Program-made: the position numbers and the translations under genes | Shown here: piece by piece, positions 54,057 to 62,453 of the stretch | How positions within the stretch are numbered: the first letter of the stretch is position 1 | Layout: every line of letters begins with the position of its first letter | Assembly: GCA_963779485.1 (NCBI GenBank) | Contig: CAVZYJ010000025.1 | Location: 65,510-129,509 of the forward strand | Origin: CAVVJA01 sp963779485 | Lineage (GTDB): Bacteria > Actinomycetota > Actinomycetes > Mycobacteriales > Jatrophihabitantaceae | Direction: 5' to 3' | Length of the DNA stretch: 64,000 nucleotides | The notes under the pieces: generated by a model | Databases searched by the model: none | The model's input: the letters and a program-made list of their open reading frames with translations, nothing else | What the model was told of the DNA's origin: nothing

Positions 54057-56483
54057 ATGGAGACCAAGCTCGGCCGCAACGAAACCGTCCGTGTGACACC
54101 TTGGCCGACGCGCTTGGCAGTGGGTTCGGCTGCGTTCATCGTCGCATTGGGCGTGACTGTGCTGGCCGGCTGGTTCTTTCAAAGCCCCGCGCTGATCCAG
54201 CTCCTGCCACAGCTGCCTCCCATGACGCGCAACACGGCCGGGTGCTTCCTGCTGTGCGGCCTCGCGTTACTGACCGTAGCTCTCAAGGGCCCACGATGGC
54301 TGGTCGTGGCATGCGCGGGAACAGTCAGCGCCGTGAGCGTCGTCACGATCGTCGAATACGTCTTCGGCGTGAATACCGGAGTCGACGAACTCCTGGGGCC
54401 GTCGTATATCGCCGTCAGGTCGCCGAGCCCGGGGCGCATGGCGCCGGTGACGGCATTTTGTTTTGCCATGGGCTCGATGGGGCTGTTGCTGGCGCCCAAG
54501 ATCCTGTCGAAGCGGTCCTCGCTGTTGCTGGGGCTAAACGGCTCGATCATCGCGGCGGTCGGGATTGCGACGAGCATGGCGTTTGCGCTGGGGTCGAGCG
54601 ATGCCTTCGGCTGGGGAGACGTCATACGTGCGGCACCCCATACGGCAGTCGGCCTCTGGGTCCTCGGAGTCGGGATGCTTACGCTGGCCTGGTACGTCGA
54701 GACAGACCCGGCCGGCACCCCGCGCTGGTTGCCGATCAGCGCCGCGATCGGAGTCGCCACGATTACCGTGGGCTTGTGGCAGGCGCTCATCGCAGATGGA
54801 TATGAACCATTTGCTCTCCTGCCTGCGGTCGTGCTCGGCGGCGGGTGCTTGATCGCACCGATCCTGGGGTTAACGGTCTACACGGCGCAGCAAGCATATG
54901 CACAGGCCGCCGCCCTTGGAAGAAGTGAGGCGCGCAAGGCGGCGATCCTCGACTCGGCACTCGACTGCATTGTCACGATCGATCACCGAGGCTGCATCAC
55001 CGAGTTCAATCTCGCCGCAGAGCGCACCTTTGGCTACCGTCGGGACGACGTCATGGGTAAGCAGCTCGCCGGCGTCATCATCCCGCCGTCGCACCGGGAA
55101 GAGCACCATCGAGGACTAGCCCGCTATCTAGCCACTGGCGAGGGACGAGTTTTCGAGCGGCGCCTGGAGATGACGGCGATGCGTGCCGACGGCAGCGAAT
55201 TCCCCGTGGAACTCGCCATCACGCGCATCCCGTTGAAGGGACCGCCGTCCTTCACCGGCTACCTGCGCGACATCACGGAACGCAAGCAGTCGGAGAAGGA
55301 GTTGCGCCGCAGTCAGGCATTTCTTGCCGAAGCTCAGCGTCTCAGTGCGACAGGGAGTTTTTCCTGGCGTGTGGCGACAGACGAAATCATGTGGTCGGAG
55401 CAGCTCTATCGGATTTTCGAGTTTGACCAGGAACTGCCCGTGACGCTCGAGCTGATCCGCAGTCGAATTCATCCGGAAGACATCCCCAAGTGGTCTGGCG
55501 TGGTCGACAGCGCCAGAGATGCCGGCGGCGACTTGGAACACGAGTATCGGCTGCTGATGCCCGACGGCTCGGTCAAATACGTGTACCTGGTCGCCCATGG
55601 AACGCGAGACGAGGATGGTCGTATGGAGTACATCGGCGCGGTGCAGGACGTGACAGAGCGTCGACTCTCTGAAGAGGTGCTCGGCAAGGTCAGATCCGAG
55701 CTCACACACGTGACCAGGGTCACGAGCCTTGGAGCGCTGACGGCGTCGATCGCGCACGAAGTCAATCAGCCTTTGTCGGGAATCATCACCAACGCGAGTA
55801 CCTGTCTGCGGATGCTGGCTGCCGATCCTCCAAACGTCGACGGCGCGCGCGAAACCGCCCGGCGCACGATTCGCGATGGCAACCGGGCGTCGGACATAAT
55901 TTCGCGATTACGCGCGCTTTTTAGCAAGAAAAGCGCCACGACCGAGTTGCTAGATTTGAGCGAGGCTGCACGGGAAGTGATTGCGCTGTCGATGAGTGAA
56001 CTTCAGCGAAACCGGGTGATCGTGCGGTCGGAACTCGCCGACGGCGTCCCGCCTGTCATGGGCGATCGTGTCCAGCTTCAGCAGGTCGTCCTGAACCTGC
56101 TCATCAACGCCTTGGACGCGATGAAGGGCGTCGATGACCGTCCGAGGCAGGTGGCGATCAAAACGGAGCGAGACGAAGGAGATCGAGTGCGCTTGAGCGT
56201 GCAGGACACGGGTCTGGGTTTGGACCCGCAAAGTGTGGATCGGCTCTTCGAAGCGTTCTACACCACCAAGAGCGGCGGCATGGGGATCGGCCTGTCCGTC
56301 AGTCGCTCCATCATCGAGAGTCATCATGGCCGTCTATGGGCGGCACCGAATGATGGCCCCGGTGCCACGTTTTCATTTTCACTCCCGTGCAGGCCCGAGG
56401 GTGCCACGAACGTCCACAGTCTTGGGGTCATTCGCACGCTTGATGCGACGACTTCGCATCGGCACGACATGAGGAATCAGTGA
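54057..56483 (+). CDS. Membrane sensor histidine kinase with two PAS domains
   Basis: ATG 54057 with GGAGGGA SD; 808 aa. Residues about 20-290 hold about eight hydrophobic helices, an integral sensor module of MASE type. Two PAS domains follow: ILDSALDCIVTIDHRGCITEFNLAAERTFGY (about 305-425) and RLSATGSFSWRVATDEIMWSEQLYRIFEF (about 435-545). The HisKA box is SIAHEVNQPLSG with phospho-acceptor His567, and the HATPase_c has N-box NLLINALDAM (about 680), G1 QDTGLGLDP and G2 GGMGIGLSV. It precedes the receiver gene with stop/start overlap. This architecture is typical of proteobacterial FixL-like kinases. Confidence 0.92.
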   Translation: METKLGRNETVRVTPWPTRLAVGSAAFIVALGVTVLAGWFFQSPALIQLLPQLPPMTRNTAGCFLLCGLALLTVALKGPRWLVVACAGTVSAVSVVTIVEYVFGVNTGVDELLGPSYIAVRSPSPGRMAPVTAFCFAMGSMGLLLAPKILSKRSSLLLGLNGSIIAAVGIATSMAFALGSSDAFGWGDVIRAAPHTAVGLWVLGVGMLTLAWYVETDPAGTPRWLPISAAIGVATITVGLWQALIADGYEPFALLPAVVLGGGCLIAPILGLTVYTAQQAYAQAAALGRSEARKAAILDSALDCIVTIDHRGCITEFNLAAERTFGYRRDDVMGKQLAGVIIPPSHREEHHRGLARYLATGEGRVFERRLEMTAMRADGSEFPVELAITRIPLKGPPSFTGYLRDITERKQSEKELRRSQAFLAEAQRLSATGSFSWRVATDEIMWSEQLYRIFEFDQELPVTLELIRSRIHPEDIPKWSGVVDSARDAGGDLEHEYRLLMPDGSVKYVYLVAHGTRDEDGRMEYIGAVQDVTERRLSEEVLGKVRSELTHVTRVTSLGALTASIAHEVNQPLSGIITNASTCLRMLAADPPNVDGARETARRTIRDGNRASDIISRLRALFSKKSATTELLDLSEAAREVIALSMSELQRNRVIVRSELADGVPPVMGDRVQLQQVVLNLLINALDAMKGVDDRPRQVAIKTERDEGDRVRLSVQDTGLGLDPQSVDRLFEAFYTTKSGGMGIGLSVSRSIIESHHGRLWAAPNDGPGATFSFSLPCRPEGATNVHSLGVIRTLDATTSHRHDMRNQ

Positions 56484-56875
56484 TGGTCATACCTTCGTTA
56501 GTGTCGGTCGTCGGCTCGCTGGTGTCGGTTGTCGATGACGACGAGTCCGTGCGCGAGTCGCTACCCGACTTGCTGAGGGAACTCGGCTTTGTGGTCCAGG
56601 CGTTCTCGTCGGCCGAGGAGTTTCTCGCGTCCGACTGCGTCGGCCAGACTCGATGTCTGATCCTCGACATCGCCATGCCAGGCATGTCGGGACCCGATCT
56701 TCAACGCGAATTGACGCGTCGCGGCCAGGAGATTCCGATCGTCTTCATTACTGCCCACAAAGACGAAACCGTCCGTCCACGCTTAGTTGGGCAAGGTGCC
56801 GTGGAATGCCTGTTCAAGCCATTCAGCGACACGGAACTGCTGGAGGCGGTCAACGCTGCACTACTAGTGAAGTAA
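56483..56875 (+). CDS. Single receiver-domain response regulator
   Basis: ATG 56483 overlaps the kinase stop (TGATG); GTG 56480 is alternative. 130 aa. VDDDESVRESLPDLL holds the acidic pocket, LILDIAMPGM the phospho-acceptor (Asp62), VFITAHKDE the Ser/Thr position and LFKPFSDTELL the Lys. There is no output domain. Translational coupling with the kinase suggests a phosphorelay intermediate or a phosphate sink, as in StyS/TodS-like and FixJ systems. Confidence 0.9.
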   Translation: MVIPSLVSVVGSLVSVVDDDESVRESLPDLLRELGFVVQAFSSAEEFLASDCVGQTRCLILDIAMPGMSGPDLQRELTRRGQEIPIVFITAHKDETVRPRLVGQGAVECLFKPFSDTELLEAVNAALLVK

Positions 56876-56954
56876 GGGATTCGCCCGCTGTTCGACCCGG
56901 GAATATAATAGTTGCGTTGGCGAGCGTGCCTGACCGTGCAGCGAGGTCATCACC

Positions 56955-57584
56955 GTGTCTCCCGTCACCCCAATCGTGTTCGTCGTCGACGACGACCTCT
57001 CGGTGCGCGAATCGCTTGAAGCGATGATCCGCTGCGCGGGCTGGCAGCCCGAAACATTTGCGTCCGCACAGGAATTCCTCGCTCGCCGAGGAATCGCTGC
57101 TCCGAGCTGCCTGATACTTGACGTTTCTCTGCCGGATCTCAATGGTCTCGAACTGCAGCAGCGTATCGCGGCCGATCGGATCGAGATGCCGATCATCTTC
57201 ATCACCGCTTACGGCGACGTGCCGATGACGGTCCGCGCCATGAAGGCCGGAGCTGTCGAGTTCCTGACGAAGCCATTCGGCGACGACGTGCTGCTGAACG
57301 CCATCCAGAACGCCATCGAACGAAGCTGCGCGGCACTCGGCCACGAGGAGGCGATGCGGGAGCTCCGTGAGTGCTATGCATCACTCAGCGGTCGCGAACG
57401 GGAAGTCATGGCGTTGGTCGTCTCAGGGCTGCTGAACAAACAGGTCGGTGGGGAGCTCGGCATCAGCGAGATCACAGTGAAGGCACACCGGGGCAACGTG
57501 ATGCGAAAGATGAAGGCCGACTCGCTCGCCAATCTGGTGAAAATGGCCGAGCGTCTCCAAATCGCGCCTGTTCCGAAACGCTGA
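56955..57584 (+). CDS. FixJ-family response regulator with LuxR-type HTH
   Basis: GTG 56955; 209 aa. The receiver starts IVFVVDDDLSVRESLEAMI with Asp56 in CLILDVSLPDLNG, IIFITAYGDVPMTV, and EFLTKPFGDDVL. The C-terminal LuxR HTH is LSGREREVMALVVSGLLNKQ, then VGGELGISEITVKAHRGNVM, then RKMKADSLANLVKMAE. FixJ-type proteins dimerise on phosphorylation and activate promoters. It is the obvious candidate for binding the four boxes around this block. Confidence 0.93.
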   Translation: MSPVTPIVFVVDDDLSVRESLEAMIRCAGWQPETFASAQEFLARRGIAAPSCLILDVSLPDLNGLELQQRIAADRIEMPIIFITAYGDVPMTVRAMKAGAVEFLTKPFGDDVLLNAIQNAIERSCAALGHEEAMRELRECYASLSGREREVMALVVSGLLNKQVGGELGISEITVKAHRGNVMRKMKADSLANLVKMAERLQIAPVPKR

Positions 57585-57753
57585 CACTGCGTCACGGTAA
57601 ATCCCATCCGCGGCGGCATCTCATAACTCGTCTGCTCGACTTGTACTTTGTCCATGACGACTCCAATTCGGATAGAGAGTATTTATACCGACATTGACCC
57701 AACCGTTGTTCATGGCCGGTCCGCTGAAGCTCCGCGAGAGTTCGATGCAGCGA

Positions 57754-58593
57754 TTAGCGCCCTAGTTGTCCCACGTAGAATCCCAAGCGATTTTCTGCAT
57801 CTCCCGGCTTGTGAAAGCCTTGGTCGAACAACATCTTGATTCTTGCTTGCGCGGCTGGCCGCGCGATCGAGTCAATGCAAGCATCCCACCCAGCCGCTAG
57901 TTCGACGTCGGGTGGCAAGCTCGCCGCGTTTACCAGTCGCTTGGTATTGCTGATCGCCCACTTGTCGAAGGAGCCGATGCGAGTCGCGAGCGCATCAACA
58001 AAGGCGTCGAGGTCAGAGTCCGGCAACGACCGATTCACGTAACCATAGGATTCGGCCATGTCACCTCGGATGTCGTCCGAGCTTAGGAGCACCTCCAGGG
58101 CGCGTCCCCTTCCCATGAGGCGCGGCAGGCGTGCCATAGGTCCCCCGCCCGCGACCAGGCCGACACCCACTTCCCATTGCGACAGAATCGCTTTTTCTCG
58201 ACTTGCGAAACTCATGTCGCATGCAAGTGCAAGCTCGCTCCCGTTTCCAGTCGCCCGTCCTCGGATCATCGCAATCGACACCACGGGTGCCCGAGTCAGC
58301 CGCACCAGGATGTCCGGCCAGGCCTCGAGGCCCGTGGGGCCTTGCGGTATCCCGGTCAGATCCTCGAGTTTTGCGAGGAAATCGGAATGATTGAGAAAAA
58401 AACCGTCGACGGCACTTTCAAAAACCACGACTTTAACGTTGTCGTCGTTTTCGATCTCGGTCACGATTTCCTTAAATCGCAGAACAAATTCCGGGCCCAT
58501 GAGGTTGAGCGGCGGGTTGTCAAATATGACTCGCCAATATGATGGTGATTGACGAGTCACGTGTAGCTGCTCAATCTTAGCGTTCGCATTCAT
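57754..58593 (-). CDS. Enoyl-CoA hydratase/isomerase-family protein
   Basis: 279 aa. The crotonase fold shows RVIFDNPPLNLMGPEFVLRF, DDNVKVVVFESAVDGFFLNH, SIAMIRGRATGNGSELALAC (oxyanion-hole GNGSELA) and MARLPRLMGRGRALEVLLSS. The catalytic Glu positions of true hydratases are not clearly conserved (GGGPMARLP). It shares its direction and likely its promoter with the HbpS-like gene (79 bp upstream). It is convergent with the FixJ-type regulator. Confidence 0.87.
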   Translation of the reverse strand: MNANAKIEQLHVTRQSPSYWRVIFDNPPLNLMGPEFVLRFKEIVTEIENDDNVKVVVFESAVDGFFLNHSDFLAKLEDLTGIPQGPTGLEAWPDILVRLTRAPVVSIAMIRGRATGNGSELALACDMSFASREKAILSQWEVGVGLVAGGGPMARLPRLMGRGRALEVLLSSDDIRGDMAESYGYVNRSLPDSDLDAFVDALATRIGSFDKWAISNTKRLVNAASLPPDVELAAGWDACIDSIARPAAQARIKMLFDQGFHKPGDAENRLGFYVGQLGR

Positions 58594-58672
58594 CGGGGAC
58601 TCCTTCCGAATTAAATGGTTTCTTCCTTCGCCGTGCCTGGCGGCGCCATACGACCGTGGTCTCGAAACCTGA

Positions 58673-59089
58673 TCACTTCATCACCGCGAGACCCGCCTGA
58701 GCACAGTCGACGTCGTTACCGACTGTCCCTCCGCTCACACCGATGGCGCCCACGATGGCACCATCGATCTTGATCGGAAAACCCCCACCATAGGCGGCGA
58801 CCCGTTCGAGTTGTGGAATTCCAGCCAAAAGCGACGGGTCGGTCCGGATGAAGTTGAAAAAGTCCTGCGTCGCAAATCCGAACAACGCGGTATATGCCTT
58901 GTGCTGGGCAATCTCTATAGAGAGCAGGGGTGCCCCGTCCATCCGGGCAAACGCCTTGAGATTGCCGCCGTCGTCAAGAACAGCCACATTTTCGGGCACG
59001 CCAATGGCTATCGCCTTGGCGACAGCTGCTTCCACCATTTTCTGTGCGAGCTCGGCTGAGACGCTATTCTTCTGAATCACATTCGACAT
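58673..59089 (-). CDS. GlcG/HbpS-type haem-binding protein (DUF336)
   Basis: 138 aa. SAELAQKMVEAAVAKAIAIG, VPENVAVLDDGGNLKAFARM, DGAPLLSIEIAQHKAYTALF, VAAYGGGFPIKIDGAIVGAI, GVSGGTVGNDVDCAQAGLAV is the full GlcG/HbpS family pattern. HbpS in Streptomyces senses haem and redox stress through a two-component system. Without a signal peptide this copy is presumably cytosolic. Box B lies upstream. Confidence 0.9.
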   Translation of the reverse strand: MSNVIQKNSVSAELAQKMVEAAVAKAIAIGVPENVAVLDDGGNLKAFARMDGAPLLSIEIAQHKAYTALFGFATQDFFNFIRTDPSLLAGIPQLERVAAYGGGFPIKIDGAIVGAIGVSGGTVGNDVDCAQAGLAVMK

Positions 59090-59239
59090 CGGTATCTCCT
59101 GGAGTGCTCACAGTCCCTAGCGCAAAACGATAGGCACGGATCCTTTGTTTGAAGAAGGAAAGATTTATAGCGAGCGTGCTGTTGGATTTCATTGATAGGC
59201 AATGCGTGCATGGAATTACACCCGCCGCCCGGTGTCACG

Positions 59240-59259
59240 TCTATTGGACGATGGTATTG
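59240..59259. promoter_or_regulatory. Box B: conserved 20-bp box upstream of the HbpS operon
   Basis: TCTATTGGACGATGGTATTG. On the opposite strand a second related element overlaps (the dyad GGTAT...ATACC at 59253-59268), so the site could act in both directions. It lies 151 bp upstream of the HbpS-like start. Confidence 0.65.
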
Positions 59260-59375
59260 CCACATACCTTGGTGGTCCGAAGGTACTCGTGTGGGTCCCT
59301 GCTCGCCGCACGACCGCGATTGCTTCGCATCAGCGCCGGCACCCGAGCGCGCCGGTCTCCTGTTTCGATCGCGGG

Positions 59376-59807
59376 CTATGCTGATGCGGGCTGACGCGGA
59401 TCGTCGCCAGGATCCAGGTATTCGAGGCCGAGCGGACCAATGGCCGAGACCTGGGTGACGTACTCACCTGATTTCGCCCAGTGGAAATGATACGTATCGC
59501 CGGGCAGAACGATGACGCTACCGGGCGGATACGCCGCCACCTTGTCGCCGTCGAACCGGTCGCCCAGGCCGATGTAGAAAACGCCGGACATGACGGTGTA
59601 GATTCTGTCCTGCGGGTGTCGGTGGGGCATCAGCTTCACGCCGGGAGGCACTTTGACCCTGATCACGTAGGGGCCGGGTTCCGAAGGCTGACCCACGACG
59701 ACGGCGAGACGGACCGAAGGCGGGAACGCCGGAAACGGCTTCCAGTCCATGTCCTCGGGTAGGACTGATTTGAAAATGGATTCGCCTGGTTGATGGGTTC
59801 GAATCAT
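59376..59807 (-). CDS. Cupin-domain protein
   Basis: 143 aa. The cupin motif 1 region VPPGVKLMPHRHPQDRIYTVMSGVFYIG (HxH) and motif 2 GSVIVLPGDTYHFHWAKSG (His) make a metal-binding cupin. It begins MIRTHQPGESIFKSVLPEDM and ends GLEYLDPGDDPR. It shares the gap with the divergent DksA-like gene, where box C lies. Possible roles include oxygenase or sensor. No substrate is suggested. Confidence 0.88.
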   Translation of the reverse strand: MIRTHQPGESIFKSVLPEDMDWKPFPAFPPSVRLAVVVGQPSEPGPYVIRVKVPPGVKLMPHRHPQDRIYTVMSGVFYIGLGDRFDGDKVAAYPPGSVIVLPGDTYHFHWAKSGEYVTQVSAIGPLGLEYLDPGDDPRQPASA

Positions 59808-59937
59808 TGCGGTTCTCCTTATCGGGGTGTTTCAGAGCGTTTCACATACTGTAAAAAGCCATGGAGTCCCGGTGGGAAAATGTTCCGTTGCGCGGATCCG
59901 TACAAATATTGCATGTGACGCCAGAACCACGATTTCA

Positions 59938-60015
59938 ATCAGACCACAGGTATGGACACGAATCCATTAGACGATGGTGTCGATGGAGCTTGGCATCAGT
60001 TCGCGCGACAATCGC
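59938..60015. promoter_or_regulatory. Box C and 78-bp conserved promoter region (copy 1)
   Basis: The 20-bp box TCCATTAGACGATGGTGTCG at 59963-59982 is part of a 78-bp segment matching 61608-61685 (about 60 of 78 positions by eye). Downstream TGGCAT-N5-CGC (59991-60004) resembles a -24/-12 element. It is 114 bp before the DksA-like start. Confidence 0.65.
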
Positions 60016-60128
60016 GCTGCGGCCCTGACACCTCAATTTAGTTCACTTTCGGAGGCACTCCATGATATTTTGGACGAGCTGTGGGCTGCAGTTGTGAACG
60101 ACGGGCAAGCGGACTACGTGGAGGATTT

Positions 60129-60515
60129 GTGAAGAAAGAAACAGAGGGACTCGACAAGGCATTTGTTGAGCGGCAACGCCAGCGACTGACAAAGTTGCGC
60201 GAGGAGTTGACGGACGCAACGCAAGTTGAAGAGCTCGAAGAGAAGGAGATAAATGCTCAGTCAAGCGGCCAAGCGGAGGAGTACGAAGATGACGCACAGA
60301 GGCTTGCGAGCCTGGAGCTCGAAGGCAATATAGTCGCTCGCAACGCGCTGCGATTGGCCCAGGTCGACAGGGCGCTGCAGAAAATCTCGGAAGGCACCTA
60401 TGGACTCTCCGATGCCAGCAACCAGCCTATACCAAAGGCAAGACTCGAAGCGACACCGGAAGCGATCTACACCGTGGCGGAGCAGGCGACACGCGAGTCG
60501 ACCGCTCGCGGTTAG
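60129..60515 (+). CDS. TraR/DksA-family protein lacking zinc-finger cysteines
   Basis: GTG 60129 with GGAGG SD; 128 aa. The coiled-coil helices LDKAFVERQRQRLTKLREELTDA and LEGNIVARNALRLAQVDRALQKI and the GTYGLSDASNQPIPKARLEA turn show the family. In DksA the turn normally carries CxxC (GICxxCGxPI) and is followed by CVxC. Here these positions are Ser, Ser, Thr and Glu (SDAS, TVAE), so no zinc is bound. Like Cys-poor DksA paralogues it may work when zinc is limiting. It is convergent with a DUF4331 gene, overlapping 4 bp. Confidence 0.83.
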   Translation: MKKETEGLDKAFVERQRQRLTKLREELTDATQVEELEEKEINAQSSGQAEEYEDDAQRLASLELEGNIVARNALRLAQVDRALQKISEGTYGLSDASNQPIPKARLEATPEAIYTVAEQATRESTARG

Positions 60516-61510
60516 GCGGCCACCCGTTCCGAAGATCGGTCCTTGTGCGGTGGTCCGACGTAAGGGAACGAGGCGAGGAGGTCGTTGTGGGGCCCTACGT
60601 TATCTCGCGTCACCTTTCCGTTGGTGAGGATGGAAATGAAGCCATCCATAACGTCGTCGGTGAGCGCGCGCCCGTTGTGTGGATAGGACGCCGGCTGCGT
60701 CGGATCGAAATAGAGGATGTCCGGCAGCAACGTCGCTGCCACCCGCGTGGCTTCCTCCGGCGTGTACCCACCCGTGTGCTCCAGCGAGTGCGCGTAGACG
60801 GCGACGAAACGCGCATCGTCCGCCGGCTCCGCAGCGAAGTAGGCACCTTTCTGCTCACCGGTAAGGAATACAGACTGCGAAGGCCGCGCGCCGCGCTCTG
60901 CCTGCACCCATTTCCCGCCCACCCAGTCCACAGTGCGAGCCCACAGGCCAAGCTTGTTAGGACCAAGGGCAGAGTTGGGTACTTCCAGCACGATGCAGCA
61001 CACGTCCTTTTCGGCGAAGAAATCGGCACCGGTGAACTGCATGTCGTTCAGGGCGCCCAGCGTGTCGAAGAAAAACGGATCGCTGCGCCAGCCGGCGAAA
61101 AATCGGTAGTCCCCGGCCTCTGTCACTTGCGAATCCAGCCCTATCGAGACCGGTGCTCCTGCGATGATCGTCTGGCCGCCGTCGCCAGTACCGGCGGCCT
61201 GCTCGCCTTCGACGCGGCGCAATGTCGCAGTCTGCACCCCGCCCTCGAAGGACGAGAAGCGCACTCGATATGCGATATCGGCGACGGAATCGCCGTTGGT
61301 GTCGATCTTGATCTCGTATACCGCCTCGGACGCGAAGGGTTCGTCTGTCGTGGGCTCGGCGGGGTTCACACCAACTGACGGATGCACGTTCATGATCAGG
61401 ATCGACTTGCCGGCATCCCCGGGCTTGGGGAAGGCATACAGGTCAGTGAGATCAAGGCGGGCGTCCCCATGGGGAAAGCCATAGTCCGGACCGGAGTAGT
61501 GGTGCGACAT
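60512..61510 (-). CDS. DUF4331 protein (first copy)
   Basis: 332 aa. It begins MSHHYSGPDYGFPHGDARLD, LTDLYAFPKPGDAGKSILIM, NVHPSVGVNPAEP. DUF4331 repeats are recognisable (YEIKIDTNGDSVADIAYRVRFS, DPFFFDTLGALNDMQFTGAD). Unlike the second copy it has no signal peptide. Extracytoplasmic DUF4331 proteins have been linked to metal and halogen oxidant stress in a few bacteria, but no function is established. It is divergent from the DUF326 gene with box D between. Confidence 0.85.
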   Translation of the reverse strand: MSHHYSGPDYGFPHGDARLDLTDLYAFPKPGDAGKSILIMNVHPSVGVNPAEPTTDEPFASEAVYEIKIDTNGDSVADIAYRVRFSSFEGGVQTATLRRVEGEQAAGTGDGGQTIIAGAPVSIGLDSQVTEAGDYRFFAGWRSDPFFFDTLGALNDMQFTGADFFAEKDVCCIVLEVPNSALGPNKLGLWARTVDWVGGKWVQAERGARPSQSVFLTGEQKGAYFAAEPADDARFVAVYAHSLEHTGGYTPEEATRVAATLLPDILYFDPTQPASYPHNGRALTDDVMDGFISILTNGKVTRDNVGPHNDLLASFPYVGPPHKDRSSERVAA

Positions 61511-61607
61511 ATCATCTTCTCCTCTTGCGTCAGATATTCAGCCGCGCAACTGCAGACGCGCGTTACTTAGCTCGGTTATTCCAGTTCGTGCGCCGGTGCA
61601 CGATGCG

Positions 61608-61685
61608 ATCAGACCAGAAGCGTGGACGCGAATCCATTGGACCAAGGTATCAATGATAGTTGGCATCACTTAGCGCGACTATTGC
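61608..61685. promoter_or_regulatory. Box D and 78-bp conserved promoter region (copy 2)
   Basis: Box TCCATTGGACCAAGGTATCA at 61633-61652 within the 78-bp segment shared with 59938-60015. The distance from box to the TGGCAT element (61661) is 28 bp, the same as in copy 1. It serves the DUF4331 (minus) and DUF326 (plus) divergent genes. Confidence 0.65.
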
Positions 61686-61751
61686 TAAAATTGAAGGCGT
61701 CGGAGTCGGCCCTTGCTACGGATCCAATCTCTCATGCGAAGGAGGAATGCC

Positions 61752-62105
61752 ATGGGTCCCCAAAAGTATCAATCGTGCATCGACGCGTGCAACATCTGCG
61801 CCAATGCTTGCGATTACTGCGCGAGCGCATGTCTGGAAGAGAAAGATGTCAAGATGATGACGGAATGCATTCGCCTTGACATGGACTGCGCGGCGATTTG
61901 CCGAATGGCCGCTGCGTACATGGCGCGCGACAGCAGGTTCGTGGTCGACCTCTGTCGCCTGTGCATGGACGTGTGCGAGGCCTGCGGCGCGGAGTGTGCG
62001 CGCCACGAGCATCCGCATTGCCAAGCCTGTGCGCAGGCGTGCCTGCGTTGCGCAGAGGAGTGTCGCCGGATGGCGAGTGGGGCTGTCGCAAAACCACGCC
62101 ACTAG
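61752..62105 (+). CDS. DUF326 four-helix Cys-rich protein (Csp-like copper storage)
   Basis: ATG 61752 with GGAGG upstream; 117 aa. Regular helical CxxxC repeats run through the protein: YQSCIDACNICANACDYCAS, MDCAAICRM, LCRLCMDVCEACGAEC, HCQACAQACLRCAEECRRMA. This is the Csp/DUF326 pattern, whose members hold many Cu(I) ions inside a four-helix bundle. No signal peptide, so cytosolic copper storage is likely. This is the clearest hint that the block handles copper or thiol stress. Confidence 0.92.
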   Translation: MGPQKYQSCIDACNICANACDYCASACLEEKDVKMMTECIRLDMDCAAICRMAAAYMARDSRFVVDLCRLCMDVCEACGAECARHEHPHCQACAQACLRCAEECRRMASGAVAKPRH

Positions 62106-62185
62106 GGCAGGTCGGTTAGATGACGGGGCGTCTGGGTAGGAGCGTCTGACCGGTCTTCCCGAACCACAACCGCATACAAATCGAA

Positions 62186-62213
62186 GGTCACGGGCTTAGA
62201 TCCTGTCTCCACA
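62186..62213 (+). other. tRNA T-arm-like relic
   Basis: ACGGG (62190-62194), the 7-nt loop CTTAGAT, and CCTGT (62202-62206) form a T-arm-like stem (one G-U), followed by an acceptor-like CTCCACA. The loop lacks the invariant TTC, so it is not an intact tRNA. A strong hairpin follows. Confidence 0.3.
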
Positions 62214-62224
62214 CTAACAATTCA

Positions 62225-62253
62225 ACGGCTCGCCATTCGGCGAGCCGTTTTTA
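62225..62253 (+). terminator. Strong rho-independent terminator
   Basis: Perfect 10-bp stem ACGGCTCGCC/GGCGAGCCGT with ATTC loop followed by TTTTATTTC. It ends the DUF326 transcript and is of proteobacterial type, unlike the GC-rich hairpins upstream. Confidence 0.92.
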
Positions 62254-62453
62254 TTTCTGGTCGCACGTTGCGCTTTGGGGTGCTCGCAACGGCGCGTCGA
62301 CGGTGACGACCCAGTCTGACCAGAAGGCAACGATTCGGGCGGCAACGAGTGATTGCATCCGTTTAGCGATTGCTTACGTATTGCTTGTTGCCAGCGTTGG
62401 AAGACGCGTGGGGGCGTGCTGGACACCTTTGCGGTTTTTACAAGGAGAGGGTC
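62254..62453. other. Promoter region of the second DUF4331 gene
   Basis: Holds GACCAGAAGG (62318-62327) as the only echo of the conserved 78-bp segment, and three ATTGC repeats (62352, 62369, 62380). I cannot assign a -35/-10 or a full copy of the box. Confidence 0.35.

Noticed and set aside
59991..60004. Sigma-54 promoter (TGGCAT-N5-CGC) at boxes C and D
   Set aside because: The -24/-12 spacing fits, but there is no sigma-54 activator in the block and the match is imperfect, so I report only the conserved sequence.
62350..62390. Three ATTGC repeats upstream of the second DUF4331 gene
   Set aside because: Spacing is irregular (17 and 11 bp) and they do not match the block's box, so they are noted but not called regulatory.
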